From: Apium graveolens
Taxonomy: Eukaryota; Streptophyta; Magnoliopsida; Apiales; Apiaceae
Reading direction: 5' to 3'
Assembly: GCF_009905375.1 (NCBI RefSeq)
Contig: NW_027419839.1
Location: 1-64,000 of the forward strand
Length of the DNA stretch: 64,000 nt
Translations under genes and position numbers: made by a program
Shown here: piece by piece, positions 50,009 through 63,184 of the stretch
Numbering within the stretch: position 1 is the stretch's first letter
Layout of the letters: each line of letters starts with the position of its first letter
The notes under the pieces: model-generated
What the model saw: only the letters and a program-made list of their open reading frames with translations
Told to the model about the DNA's origin: nothing
Databases searched by the model: none

Positions 50009-52162
50009 TAGAGGGAGTAAAGGTACTCTAATATGGTGAGCAGTGACTTACATGGTTGATTAGAGCCAAAATGTTGAACAAAATTAACTTGTATGAAAGT
50101 GGTATTAATAGGTGGTAAAAGGATGTCAATTGGATGTATATGATGTTAACAGTGTCAATTGTTGCATATATGGTGGAAAGTGACTCTTATAGGGTGCAAA
50201 GTGACTCTAATATTGTGAGAAGTAACTAACATGGTAATTAGAACCAAAATGTGGACCCAAAATTGATTTGTATGAATATGGCACTAAGAGGTGGTAAAGG
50301 ATTTCTAATTGCATGTACATGATGTTAACATGTTAATTGTACCAATATATGATGGCAAGTGACTATTATAAGGTGCAAAGTGACTCTAATATGGTGAGAA
50401 GTCACTTACATAATTGATTATAGCCAAAATGTGGCCCAAAATTGACTTGTACGAAAGGGGTACCAAGAGGTGGTTAAAGGATGTCTAATTGCATGTACAT
50501 GATGTTAACATGTAATTATATCAATATTTGGTGGCAAATGACTTTCATAGGGTGCAAAGTGACTCTAATATGGTGAAAAGTGACTAACATGGTTAATTAG
50601 AACCAAAATGTGGACCAAAATTGACTTGTATGAATATGGCACTAAGAGGTGGTTAAAGGATGTCTAATTGCATGTACATGATGTTAACATGTTAATTGTA
50701 CCAATATATGATGGCAAGTGATCTTTATAAGGTGCATAAGTGACTCTAATATGGTGAGAAGTCACTTACATGATTGATTAGAGCCAAAATGTTGCCCAAA
50801 ATTGACTTGTAGGAAAGGGGTACCAAGAGGTGGTTAAAGGATGTCTAATGGCATTTACGTGATGTTAATATGTTAATTGTGTCAATATATGGGGCTAGTG
50901 ACTCTTATAGGGTGTAAAGGTACTCTAATATGGTGAACAATGACTTACATGGTTGATTAGAGCTAAAATGTGGACCAAATTAACTTGAATGAAAGTGGCA
51001 TTAATAGGTAGTAAAAGGATGTCAAATTGGATGTATATGATGTTAACATGTCAATTGTTGCATATATGGTAGAAAGTGACTCTTATAGGGTGCAAAGTGA
51101 CTCTAATATGGTGAGAAGTAACTAACATGGTTAATTAGAACCAAAATGTGGACCAAAATTGACTTGTATGAATATGGCACTAAGAGGTGATAAAAGGATT
51201 TCTAATTGCATGTACATGATGTTAACATGTTAATTGTACCAATATATGATGGAAGTGACTCTTATAAGGTGCAAAGTGACTCTAATATGGTGAGAAGTCA
51301 CTTACATGATTGATTAGAGCCAAAATGTGGCCCAAAATTAACTTGTAGGAAAGGTGTACCAAGAGGTGGTTAAAGGATGTCTAATTGCATTTACGTGATG
51401 TTAACATGTTAATTGTATCAATATATGGGGCAAGTGACTCTTATAGGGTGTAAAGGTACTCTAATATGGTAAACAATGACTTACAGATTGATTAGAGCCA
51501 AAATGTTGCCCCAAAATTGACTTGTAGGAAAGGGGTACCAAGAGGTGGTTAAAGGATGTGTAATGGCATTTACGTGATGTTAATATGTTAATTGTATCAA
51601 TATATGGGGCTAGTGACTCTTATAGGGTGTAAAGGTACTCTAATATGGTGAACAATGACTTACATGGTTGATTAGAGCTAAAATTTGGACCAAAATTAAC
51701 TTGTATGAAAGTGGCATTAATAGGTGGTAAAAGGATGTCAAATTGGATGTATATGATGTTAACATGTCAATTGTTGCATATATGGTGGAAAGTGACTCTT
51801 ATAGGGTGCAAAGTGACTCTAATATGGTGAGAAGTGACTAACATGGTTAATTAGAACCAAAATGTGGACCAAAATTGACTTGTATGAATATGGCACTAAG
51901 AGGTGGTAAAAGGATTTCTAATTGCATGTACATGATTTTAACATGTTAATTGTGCCAATATATGATGGAAGTGAATCTTATAAGGTGTAAAGTGACTCTA
52001 ATCTGGTGAGAAGTCACTTACATGATTGATTAGAGCCAAAATGTGGCCCAAAATTAACTTGTAGGAAAGGGGTACCAAGAGGTGCTTAAAGGATGTCTAA
52101 TTGCATTTACGTGATGTTAACATGTTAATTGTATCAATATATGGGGCAAGTGACTCTTATAG
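50009..52162. repeat. Satellite block, 12 monomers (A unit lacking one trimer)
   Basis: It follows the A plan through c' (51447-51625) and into monomer 10 (a, with GCTAAAATTTGG and CTTGTATG). It then continues as monomer 14 (b, with GTGACTCTAATATGG, GGTGGTAAAAGG, GATTTTAAC) and the unit-end c. Three monomers (~537 bp) are missing. The exchange lies between about 51705 and 51820, inside a hybrid a10/a13 monomer. Confidence 0.94.
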
Positions 52163-52825
52163 TGATGTGGATCTCTCCACAAAGAAAGAAATGAAGAAGA
52201 AGAAAAGGGATAAGAGAAAAAGAGGATATTTCAAAAGAACACGATCAATCCAGAAACGTGAACTTTTAATCTCAAATTGCTTAGATCAATCCAGAAACTA
52301 AGTAATTCGAATCTAACCTTCAAACAATACAGTAATTGAAGTTTAGAGGAAAGAAAAACTACTTATAGTTTATCTCAAAACAAAAGTTTTATATCATCCA
52401 TTGTCTCTCTTAAAAGATTACATTCAAAGGGTATTTATAGCCTTAGACAATAACCCGAACCCAATAAGATTCCAATAGAAATTCAATATCAGCATGAAGT
52501 AGCCAATATCTGAATCTTTCCAGGAAACAAATTTAAAAACCAAATCCAAATAGAAAAAAGACAAAAATCAAATCCAAATAGGAAAATAAAATCCTAAGTG
52601 CTTAAAACAAGAAAAACCCTTTCAAGTGAAAGGTAAAAACTTGCAATCAAAATTTGAATTAAAAATATAATAATCAGCTACTTGTCCAACTTCATGCATC
52701 GCTCCTTAATTCCTTATTGTCCAAGTAAGCTTCATAACCCATGTTTGCATCCTCTCCAATTGAACATCACAACTAGTACACATAGCCAAATCCCAATCAA
52801 CATATTCATTGCTTGATCCTCATCA
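52163..52825 (-). mobile_element. Solo-LTR-like segment, copy 17
   Basis: 663 bp, ends intact, right flank TAGAG. TATA-like box at 52432-52440 (minus). CCTTATTG with ACCCGAACCC, matching copies 6-9. Confidence 0.82.
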
Positions 52826-55516
52826 TAGAGGGAGTAAAGGTACTCTAATATGGTGAGCAGTGACTTACATGGTTGATTAGAGCCAAAATGTTGAACAAAA
52901 TTAACTTGTATGAAAGTGGTATTAATAGGTGGTAAAAGGATGTCAAATTGGATGTATATGATGTTAACGTGTCAATTGTTGCATATATGGTGGAAAGTGA
53001 CTCTTATAGGGTGCAAAGTGACTCTAATATTGTGAGAAGTAACTAACATGGTTAATTAGAACCAAAATGTGGACCAAAATTGATTTGTATGAATATGGCA
53101 CTAAGAGGTGGTAAAGGATTTCTAATTGCATGTACATGATGTTAACATGTTAATTGTACCAATATATGATGGCAAGTGACTATTATAAGGTGCAAAGTGA
53201 CTCTAATATGGTGAGAAGTCACTTACATAATTGATTATAGCCAAAATGTGGCCCAAAATTGACTTGTACGAAAGGGGTACCAAGAGGTGGTTAAAGGATG
53301 TCTAATTGCATGTACATGATGTTAACATGTTAATTATATCAATATTTGGTGGCAAATGACTTTCATAGGGTGCAAAGTGACTCTAATATGGTGAAAAGTG
53401 ACTAACATGGTTAATTAGAACCAAAATGTGGACCAAAATTGACTTGTATGAATATGGCACTAAGAGGTGGTTAAAGGATGTCTAATTGCATGTACATGAT
53501 GTTAACATGTTAATTGTACCAATATATGATGGCAAGTGATTCTTATAAGGTGCATAGTGACTCTAATATGGTGAGAAGTCACTTACATGATTGATTAGAG
53601 CCAAAATGTTGCCCAAAATTGACTTGTAGGAAAGGGGTACCAAGAGGTGGTTAAAGGATGTCTAATGGCATTTACGTGATGTTAATATGTTAATTGTGTC
53701 AATATATGGGGCTAGTGACTCTTATAGGGTGTAAAGGTACTCTAATATGGTGAACAATGACTTACATGGTTGATTAGAGCTAAAATGTGGACCAAAATTA
53801 ACTTGAATGAAAGTGGCATTAATAGGTAGTAAAAGGATGTCAAATTGGATGTATATGATGTTAACATGTCAATTGTTGCATATATGGTAGAAAGTGACTC
53901 TTATAGGGTGCAAAGTGACTCTAATATGGTGAGAAGTAACTAACATGGTTAATTAGAACCAAAATGTGGACCAAAATTGACTTGTATGAATATGGCACTA
54001 AGAGGTGATAAAAGGATTTCTAATTGCATGTACATGATGTTAACATGTTAATTGTACCAATATATGATGGAAGTGACTCTTATAAGGTGCAAAGTGACTC
54101 TAATATGGTGAGAAGTCACTTACATGATTGATTAGAGCCAAAATGTGGCCCAAAATTAACTTGTAGGAAAGGGGTACCAAGAGGTGGTTAAAGGATGTCT
54201 AATTGCATTTACGTGATGTTAACATGTTAATTGTATCAATATATGGGGCAAGTGACTCTTATAGGGTGTAAAGGTACTCTAATATGGTAAACAATGACTT
54301 ACATGATTGATTAGAGCCAAAATGTTGCCCAAAATTGACTTGTAGGAAAGGGGTACCAAGAGGTGGTTAAAGGATGTGTAATGGCATTTACGTGATGTTA
54401 ATATGTTAATTGTATCAATATATGGGGCTAGTGACTCTTATAGGGTGTAAAGGTACTCTAATATGGTGAACAATGACTTACATGGTTGATTAGAGCTAAA
54501 ATTTGGACCAAAATTAACTTGTATGAAAGTGGCATTAATAGGTGGTAAAAGGATGTCAAATTGGATGTATATGATGTTAACATGTCAATTGTTGCATATA
54601 TGGTGGAAAGTGACTCTTATAGGGTGCAAAGTGACTCCAATATGGTGAGAAGTGACTAACATGGTTAATTAGAACCAAAATGTGGACCAAAATTGACTTG
54701 TATGAATATGGCACTAAGAGGTGATAAAAGGATTTCTAATTGCATGTACATGATGTTAACATGTTAATTGTACCAATATATGATGGAAGTGACTCTTATA
54801 AGGTGCAAAGTGACTCTAATATGGTGAGAAGTCACTTACATGATTGATTAGAGCCAAAATGTGGCCCAAAATTAACTTGTAGGAAACGGGTACCAGAGGT
54901 GGTTAAAGGATGTCTAATTGCATTTACGTGATGTTAACATGTTAATTGTATCAATATATGGGGCAAGTGACTCTTATAGGGTGTAAAGGTACTCTAATAT
55001 GGTGAACAATGACTTACATGGTTGATTAGAGCCAAAATGTTGAACAAAATTAACTTCTATGAAAGTGGCATTAATAGGTGGTAAAAGGATGTCAAATTGG
55101 ATGTATATGATGTTAACATGTCAATTGTTGCATATATGGTGGAAAGTGACTCTTATAGGGTGCAAAGTGACTCTAATATGGTGAGAAGTGACTAACATGG
55201 TTAATTAGAACCAAAATGTGGACCAAAATTGACTTGTATGAATATGGCACTAAGAGGTGGTAAAAGGATTTCTAATTGCATGTACATGATTTTAACATGT
55301 TAATTGTGCCAATATATGATGGAAGTGACTCTTATCAAGGTGTAAAGTGACTCTAATCTGGTGAGAAGTCACTTACATGATTGATTAGAGCCAAATGTGG
55401 CCCAAAATTAACTTGTAGGAAAGGGGGTACCAAGAGGTGCTTAAAGGATGTCTAATTGCATTTACGTGATGTTAACATGTTAATTGTATCAATATATGGG
55501 GCAAGTGATCTTATAG
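52826..55516. repeat. Satellite block, 15 monomers (A-type, subtype II)
   Basis: One of the cleanest A units, with c' at 54265-54443 and GTGATTC...GCATAGTGAC in monomers 4-5. Its last monomer precedes a B block and shows a few losses (GTGATCTTATAG at the LTR edge). Confidence 0.95.
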
Positions 55517-56174
55517 TGATGTGGATCTCTCCACAAAGAAAGAAATGAAGAAGAAGAAAAGGGATAAGAGAAAAAGAGGATATTTCAAAAGAACACGATC
55601 AATCCAGAAACGTGAACTTTTAATCTCAAATTGCTTAGATCAATCCAAAACTAAGTAATTCGAATCTAACCTTCAAAACAATACAGTAATTGAAGTTTAG
55701 AGGAAAAAAACTACTTATAGTTTATCTCAAAACAAAAGTTTTATATCATCCATTGTCTCTCTTAAAAGATTACATTCAAAGGGTATTTATAGCCTTAGAC
55801 AATAACCCAAACCCAATAAGATTCCAATAGAAATTCAATATCAGCATGAAGTAGCCAATATCTGAATCTTTCCAGGAAACAAATTTAAAAACCAAATCCA
55901 AATAGAAAAAAGACAAAAATCAAATCCAAATAGGAAAATAAAATCCTAAGTGCTTAAAACAAGAAAAACCCTTTCAAGTGAAAGGTAAAAACTTGCAATC
56001 AAAATTTGAATTAAAAATATAATAATCAGCTACTTGTCCAACTTCATGCATCGCTCCTTGATTCCTTGTTGTCCAAGTAAGCTTCATAACCCATGTTTGC
56101 ATCCTCTCCAATGAACAACAACTAGTACACATAGCCAAATCCCAATCAACATATTCATTGCTTGATCCTCATCA
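55517..56174 (-). mobile_element. Solo-LTR-like segment, copy 18
   Basis: 658 bp. TATA-like box at 55784-55792 (minus). It shares the private changes of copy 2 (CCAAAACTAAG, CCAATGAACAACAACTAG) but has the normal left end TGATGTGG. The two copies therefore differ only near the left edge. Confidence 0.82.
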
Positions 56175-57596
56175 TAGGGAGTAAAGGTACTCTAATATGG
56201 TGAGCAGTGACTTACATGGTTGATTAGAGCCAAAATGTTGAACAAAATTAACTTGTATGAAAGTGGCATTAATAGGTGGTAAAATGATGTCAAATTGGAT
56301 GTATATGATTAACGTGTCAATTGTGCATATATGGTGGAAAGTGACTCTTATAGGGTGCAAAGTGACTCTAATATTGTGAGAAGTAACTAACATGGTTAAT
56401 TAGAACCAAAATGTGGACCAAATTGATTTGTATGAATATGGCACTAAGAGGTGGTAAAGGATTTCTAATTGCATGTACATGATGTTAACATGTTAATTGT
56501 ACCAATATGATGGCAAGTGACTATTATAAGGTGCAAAGTGACTCTAATATGGTGAGAAGTCACTTACATAATTGATTATAGCCAAAATGTGGCCCAAAAT
56601 TGACTTGTACGAAAGGGGTACCAAGAGGTGGTTAAAGGATGTCTAATTGCATGTACATGATGTTAACATGTTAATTATATCAATATTTGGTGGCAAATGA
56701 CTTTCATAGGGTGCAAAGTGACTCTAATATGGTGAAAAGTGACTAACATGGTTAATTAGAACCAAAATGTGGACCAAAATTGACTTGTATGAATATGGCA
56801 CTAAGAGGTGGTTAAAGGATGTCTAATTGCATGTACATGATGTTAACATGTTAATTGTACCAATATATGATGGCAAGTGATTCTTATAAGGTGCATAGTG
56901 ACTCTAATATGGTGAGAAGTCACTTACATGATTGATTAGAGCCAAAATGTTGCCCAAAATTGACTTGTAGGAAAGGGGTACCAAGAGGTGGTTAAAGGAT
57001 GTCTAATGGCATTTACGTGATGTTAATATGTTAATTGTGTCAATATATGGGGCTAGTGACTCTTATAGGGTAAAGGTACTCTAATATGGTGAACAATGAC
57101 TTACATGGTTGATTAGAGCTAAAATGTGGACCAAAATTAACTTGTATGAAAGTGGCATTAATAGGTGGTAAAAGATGTCAAATTGGAGTATGTATATGAT
57201 TAACTGTCAATTGTTGCATATGGTGGAAAGTGACTCTTATAGGGTGTAAAGTGACTCTAATATGGTGAGAAGTGACTAACATGGTTAATTAGAACCAAAA
57301 TGTGGACCAAAATTGACTTGTATGAATATGGCACTAAGAGGTGATAAAAGGATTTCTAATTGCATGTACATGATGTTAACATGTTAATTGTGCCAATATA
57401 TATGGAAGTGACTCTTATAAGGTGCAAAGTGAGTCTAATCTGGTGAGAAGTCACTTACATGATTGATTTGAGCCAAAATGTGGTCCAAAATTAACTTGTA
57501 GGAAAGTGGTACCAAGAGGTGCTTAAATATGTCTAATTGCATTTACGTGATGTTAACATGTTAATTATCAATATATGGGGCAAGTGACTCTTATAG
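56175..57596. repeat. Satellite block, 8 monomers (B-type)
   Basis: Appears base-for-base the same as 3861-5282 wherever I compared, including odd indels such as GGAGTATGTATATGATTAAC and ATATATGGAAGTGAC. The 73-codon minus frame at 56172-56393 is the same chance frame as at 3858. Confidence 0.95.
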
Positions 57597-58255
57597 TGAT
57601 GTGGATCTCTCCACAAAAAGAAAAGAAGAAGAAGAAAAGGGATAAGAGAAAAAGAGGATATTTCAAAAGAACACGATCAATCCAGAAACGTGAACTTTTA
57701 ATCTCAAATTGCTTAGATCAATCCAGAAACAAGTAATTCGAATCTAACCTTCAAACAATACAGTAATTGAAGTTCAGAGGAAAGAAAAACTAATTATAGT
57801 TTATCTCAAAACAAAAGTTTTATATCATCCATTGTCTCTCTTAAAAGATTACATTCAAAGGTATTTATAGCCTTAGACAATAACCCAAACCCAATAAGAT
57901 TCCAATAGAAATTCAATATCAGCATGAATTAGCCAATATCTGAATCTTTCCAGGAAACAAATTTAAAAACCAAATCCAAATAGAAAAAAAGACAAAAATC
58001 AAATCCAAATAGGAAAATAAAATCCTAAGTGCTTAAAACAAGAAAAAACCCTTTCAAGTGAAGGTAAAAACTTGCAATCAAAATTCGAATTAATAATATA
58101 ATAATCAGCTACTTGTCCAACTTCATGCATCGCTCCTTAATTCCTTGTGTCCAAGTAAGCTTCATAACCCATGTTTGCATCCTCTTCCAATTGAACATCA
58201 CAACGAGTACACATAGCCAAATCCCATCAACATATTCATTCCTTGATCCTCATCA
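57597..58255 (-). mobile_element. Solo-LTR-like segment, copy 19 (intact 5-bp TSD)
   Basis: 659 bp, the exact counterpart of 5283-5941, flanked by TATAG at 57592-57596 and 58256-58260. TATA-like box at 57862-57870 (minus). Confidence 0.83.
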
Positions 58256-61200
58256 TATAGGGTGTAAAGGTACTCTAATATGGTGAACAGTGACTAACAT
58301 GGATGATTAAAGCCAAATGTTGAACAAAATTAACTTGTATGAAAGTGGCATTAATAGGTGGTAAATGATGTCAAATTGGATGTATATGATTTTAACATGT
58401 CAATTGTTGCATATATTGTGGAAAGTGACTTTATAGGGTGCAAAGTGACTCTAATATTGTGAGAAGTAACTAACATGGTTAATTAGAACCAAAATGTGGA
58501 CCAAAATTGACTTGTATGAATATGGCACTCAGAGGTGGTAAAGAATTTCTAATTGCATGTACATGATGTTAACATGTTAATTGTACCAATATTGATGGCA
58601 AGTGACTTTATAAGATGCAAAGTGACTCTAATATGGTGAGAAGTCACTTACATAATTGATTATAGCCAAAATGTGGCCCAAAATTGACTTGTACGAAAGG
58701 GGTACCAAGAGGTGGTTAAAGGATGTCTAATTGCATGTACATGATGTTAAAAGTTAATTATATCAATATTTGGTGGCCAAATGATTTCTTGGGGTGCAAA
58801 GTGACTCTAATATGGTGAAAAGTGACTAACATGGTTAATTAAAACCAAAATGTGGACCAAAATTGACTTGTATGAATATGGCACTAAGAGGTGGTTAAAG
58901 GATGTCTAATTGCATGTACATGATGTTAACATGTTAATTGTACCAATATATGATGTCAAGTGACTCTTATAAGGTGCAAAGTGACTCTAATATGATGAGA
59001 AGTCACTTACATGATTGATTAGAGCCAAAATGTGACCAAAATTGACATGTAGGAAAGGGGTACCAAGAGGTGGTTAAAGGATGTCTAATGCATTTACATG
59101 ATGTTAATATGTTAATTGTATCAATATATGGGGCAAGTGACTCTTATAGGGTGTAAAGGTACTCTAATATGGTGAACAATGACTTACATGGTTGATTAGA
59201 GCCAAAATGTGGATCAAAATTAACTTGTATGAAAGTGGCATTAATAGGTGGTAAAAGGATGTCAAATTGGATGTATATGATGTTAACATGTCAATTGTTG
59301 CATATATGGTGGAAAGTGACTCTTATAGGGTGGAAAGTGACTCTAATATGGTGAGAAGTGACTAACATGGTTAATTAGAACCAAAATGTGGACCAAAATT
59401 GACTTGTATGAATATGGCACTAAGAGGTGATAAAAGGATTTCTAATTGCATGTACATTAACATGTTAATTGTACCAATATATGATGGAAGTGACTCTTAT
59501 AAGGTGCAAAGTGACTCTAATATGGTGAGAAGTCACTTACATGATTGATTAGAGCCAAAATGTGGCCCAAAATTAACTTGTAGGAAAGGGGTACCAAGAG
59601 GTGGTTAAAGGATGTCTAATTGCATTTATGTGATGTTAACATGTTAATTGTATCAATATATGGGGCAAGTGACTCTTATAGGGTGTAAAGGTACTCTAAT
59701 ATGGTGAACAATGACTTACATAGTTGATTAGGGCCAAAATGTTGAACAAAATTAACTTGTATGAAAATGGCATTAATAGGTGGTAAAAGGATGTCAAATT
59801 GGATGTATATGATGTTAACATGTCAATTGTTGCATATATGGTGGAAAGTGACTCTTATAGGGTGCAAAGTGACTCTAATATGGTGAGAAGTGACTAACAT
59901 GGTTAATTAGAACCAAAATGTGGACCAAAATTGACTTGTATGAATATGGCACTAAGAGGTGGTAAAAGGATATCTAATTGCATGTACATGATGTTAACAT
60001 GTTAATTGTACCAATATATGATGGCAAGTGACTTTTAAGGTGCAAAGTGACTCTAATATGGTGAGAAGTCACTTACATAATGTTATAGCCAAAATGTGGC
60101 CCAAAATTGACTTGTACGAAAGGGGTACCAAGAGGTGGTTAAAGGATGTCTAATTGCATGTACATGATGTTAACATGTTAATTATATCAATATTTGGTGG
60201 CAATGACTTTCATAGGGTGCAACGTGACTCTAATATGGTGAAAAGTGACTAACATGGTTAATTAAAACCAAAATGTGGACCAAAATTGACTTGTATGAAT
60301 ATGGCACTAAGAGGTGGTAAAGGATTTCTAATTGCATGTACATGATGTTAACATGTTAATTGTACCAATATATGATGGCAAGTGACTCTTATAAGGTGCA
60401 AAGTGACTCTAGTATGGTGAGAAGTCACTTACATAATTGATTATAGCCAAAATGTGGCCCAAAATTGACTTGTACGAAAGGGTAACAAGAGGTGGTTAAA
60501 GGATATCTAATTGCATGTACATGATGTTAACATGTTAATTATATCAATATTTGGTTGCAAATGACTTTCATAGGGTGCAAAGTGACTCTAATATGGTGAA
60601 ACGTGACTAACATGGTTAATTAGAACCAAAATGTGGACCAAAATTGACTTGTATGAATATGGCACTTGAGGTGGTTAAAGGATGTCTAATTGCATGTACA
60701 TGATGTTAACATGTTAATTGTACCAATATATGATGGCAAGTGACTCTATAAGGTGAAGTGACTCTAATATGGTGAAATCATTACATGATTGATTAGAGCC
60801 AAAATGTTGCCCAAAATTGACATGTAGGAAAGGGGTACCAAGAGGTGGTAAAAGATGTCTAATGGCATTTACGTGATGTTAATATGTTAATTGTATCAAT
60901 ATATGGGGCAAGTGACTCTTATAGGGTGTAAAGGTACTCTAATATGGTGAACAATGACTTACATGGTTGATTAGAGCCAAAATGTGGACCAAAATTAACT
61001 TGTGTGAAAGTGGCATTAATAGGTGGTAAAAGGATGTCAAATTGGATGTATATGATGTTAACATGTCAATTGTTGCATATATGGTGGAAAGTGACTCTTA
61101 TAGGGTGCAAAGTGACTCTAATATGGTGAGAAGTGACTAACATGGTTAATTAGAACCAAAATGTGGACCAAAATTGACTTGTATGAATATGGCACTAAGA

Positions 61201-62524
61201 GGTGGTTAAAGGATTTCTAATTGCATGTACATGATGTTAACATGTTAATTGTACCAATATATGATGGAAGTGACTCTTATAAGGTGCAAAGTGACTCTAA
61301 TATGGTGAGAAGTCACTTACATGATTGATTAGAGCCAAAATGTGCCCAAAATTGACTTGTAGGAAAGGGGTACCAAGAGGTGGTTAAAGGATGTCTAATG
61401 CATTTACGTGATGTTAAATGTTAATTGTATCAATATATGGGGCTAGTGACTCTTATAGGGTGTAAAGGTACTCTAATATGGTGAACAATGACTTACATGG
61501 TTGATTAGAGCAAAATGGACAAAATTAACTTGTATGAAAGTGGCATTAATAGGTGGTAAAAGGATGTCAAATTGGATGTATATGATGTTAACATGTCAAT
61601 TGTTGCATATATGGTGGAAAGTGACTCTTATAGGGTGCAAAGTGACTAATATGGTGAGAAGTGACTAACATGGTTAATTAGAACCAAAATGTGGACCAAA
61701 ATTGACTTGTATGAATATGGCACTAAGAGGTGATAAAAGGATTTCTAATTGCATGTACATGATGTTAACATGTTAATTGTACCAATATATGATGGAAGTG
61801 ACTCTTATAAGGTGCAAAGTGACTCTAATATGGTGAGAAGTCACTTACATGATTGATTAGAGCCAAAATGTGGCCCAAAATTAACTTGTAGGAAAGGGGT
61901 ACCAAGAGGTGGTTAAAGGATGTCTAATTGCATTTACGTGATGTTAACATGTTAATTGTATCAATATATGGGGCAAGTGACTCTTATAGGGTGTAAAGGT
62001 ACTCTAAATGGTGAACAATGACTTACATGGTTGATTAGAGCCAAAATGTTGAACAAAATTAACTTCTATGAAAGTGGCATTAATAGGTGGTAAAAGGATG
62101 TCAAATTGGATGTATATGATGTTAACATGTCAATTGTTGCATATATGGTGGAAAGTGACTCTTATAGGGTGCAAAGTGACTCTAATATGGTGAGAAGTGA
62201 CTAACATGGTTAATTAGAACCAAAATGTGGACCAAAATTGACTTGTATGAATATGGCACTAAGAGGTGGTAAAAGGATTTCTAATTGCATGTACATGATT
62301 TTAACATGTTAATTGTGCCAATATATGATGGAAGTACTCTTATAAGGTGCAAAGTGACTCTAATCTGGTGAGAAGTCACTTACATGATTGATTAGAGCCA
62401 AAATGTGGCCCAAAATTAACTTGTAGGAAAGGGGTACCAAGAGGTGCTTAAAGGATGTCTAATTGCATTTACGTGATGTTAACATGTTAATTGTATCAAT
62501 ATATGGGGCAAGTGACTCTTATAG
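58256..62524. repeat. Satellite block, 24 monomers (C-type)
   Basis: Counterpart of 5942-10207 with the same monomer order and hybrid monomers. The few differences I saw include TGTGACC for TGTTGACC (~59032), GCAACGTGAC for GCAAGTGAC (~60218) and TTAATATGTTAATTG for TTAATGTTAATTG (~60880). Confidence 0.94.
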
Positions 62525-63184
62525 TGATGTGGATCTCTCCACAAAGAAGAAATGAAGAAGAAGAAAAGGGATAAGAGAAAAAGAGGATATTTCAAAAGAA
62601 CACGATCAATCCAGAAACGTGAACTTTTAATCTCAAATTGCTTAGATCAATCCAGAAACTAAGTAATTCGAATCTAACCTTAAAACAATACAGTAATTGA
62701 AGTTTAGAGGAAAGAAAAACTACTTATAGTTTATCTCAAAACAAAAGTTTATATCATCCATTGTCTCTCTTAAAAGATTACATTCAAAGGGTATTTATAG
62801 CCTTAGACAATAACCCAAACCCAATAAGATTCCAATAGAAATTCAATATCAGCATGAAGTAGCCAATATCTGAATCTTTCCAGGAAACAAATTTAAAAAC
62901 CAAATCCAAATAGAAAAAAGACAAAAATCAAATCCAAATAGGAAAATAAAATCCTAAGTGCTTAAAACAAGAAAAACCCTTTCAAGTGAAAGGTAAAAAC
63001 TTGCAATCAAAATTTGAATTAAAAATATAATAATCAGCTACTTGTCCAACTTCATGCATCGCTCCTTAATTCCTTGTTGTCCAAGTAAGCTTCAAACCCA
63101 TGTTTGCATCCTCTCCAATTGAACATCACAACTAGTACACATAGCCAAATCCCAATCAACATATTCATTGCTTGATCCTCATCA
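62525..63184 (-). mobile_element. Solo-LTR-like segment, copy 20
   Basis: 660 bp, counterpart of 10208-10867, with CCTTAAAAC and GCTTCAAACCC. TATA-like box at 62792-62800 (minus). Confidence 0.82.
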
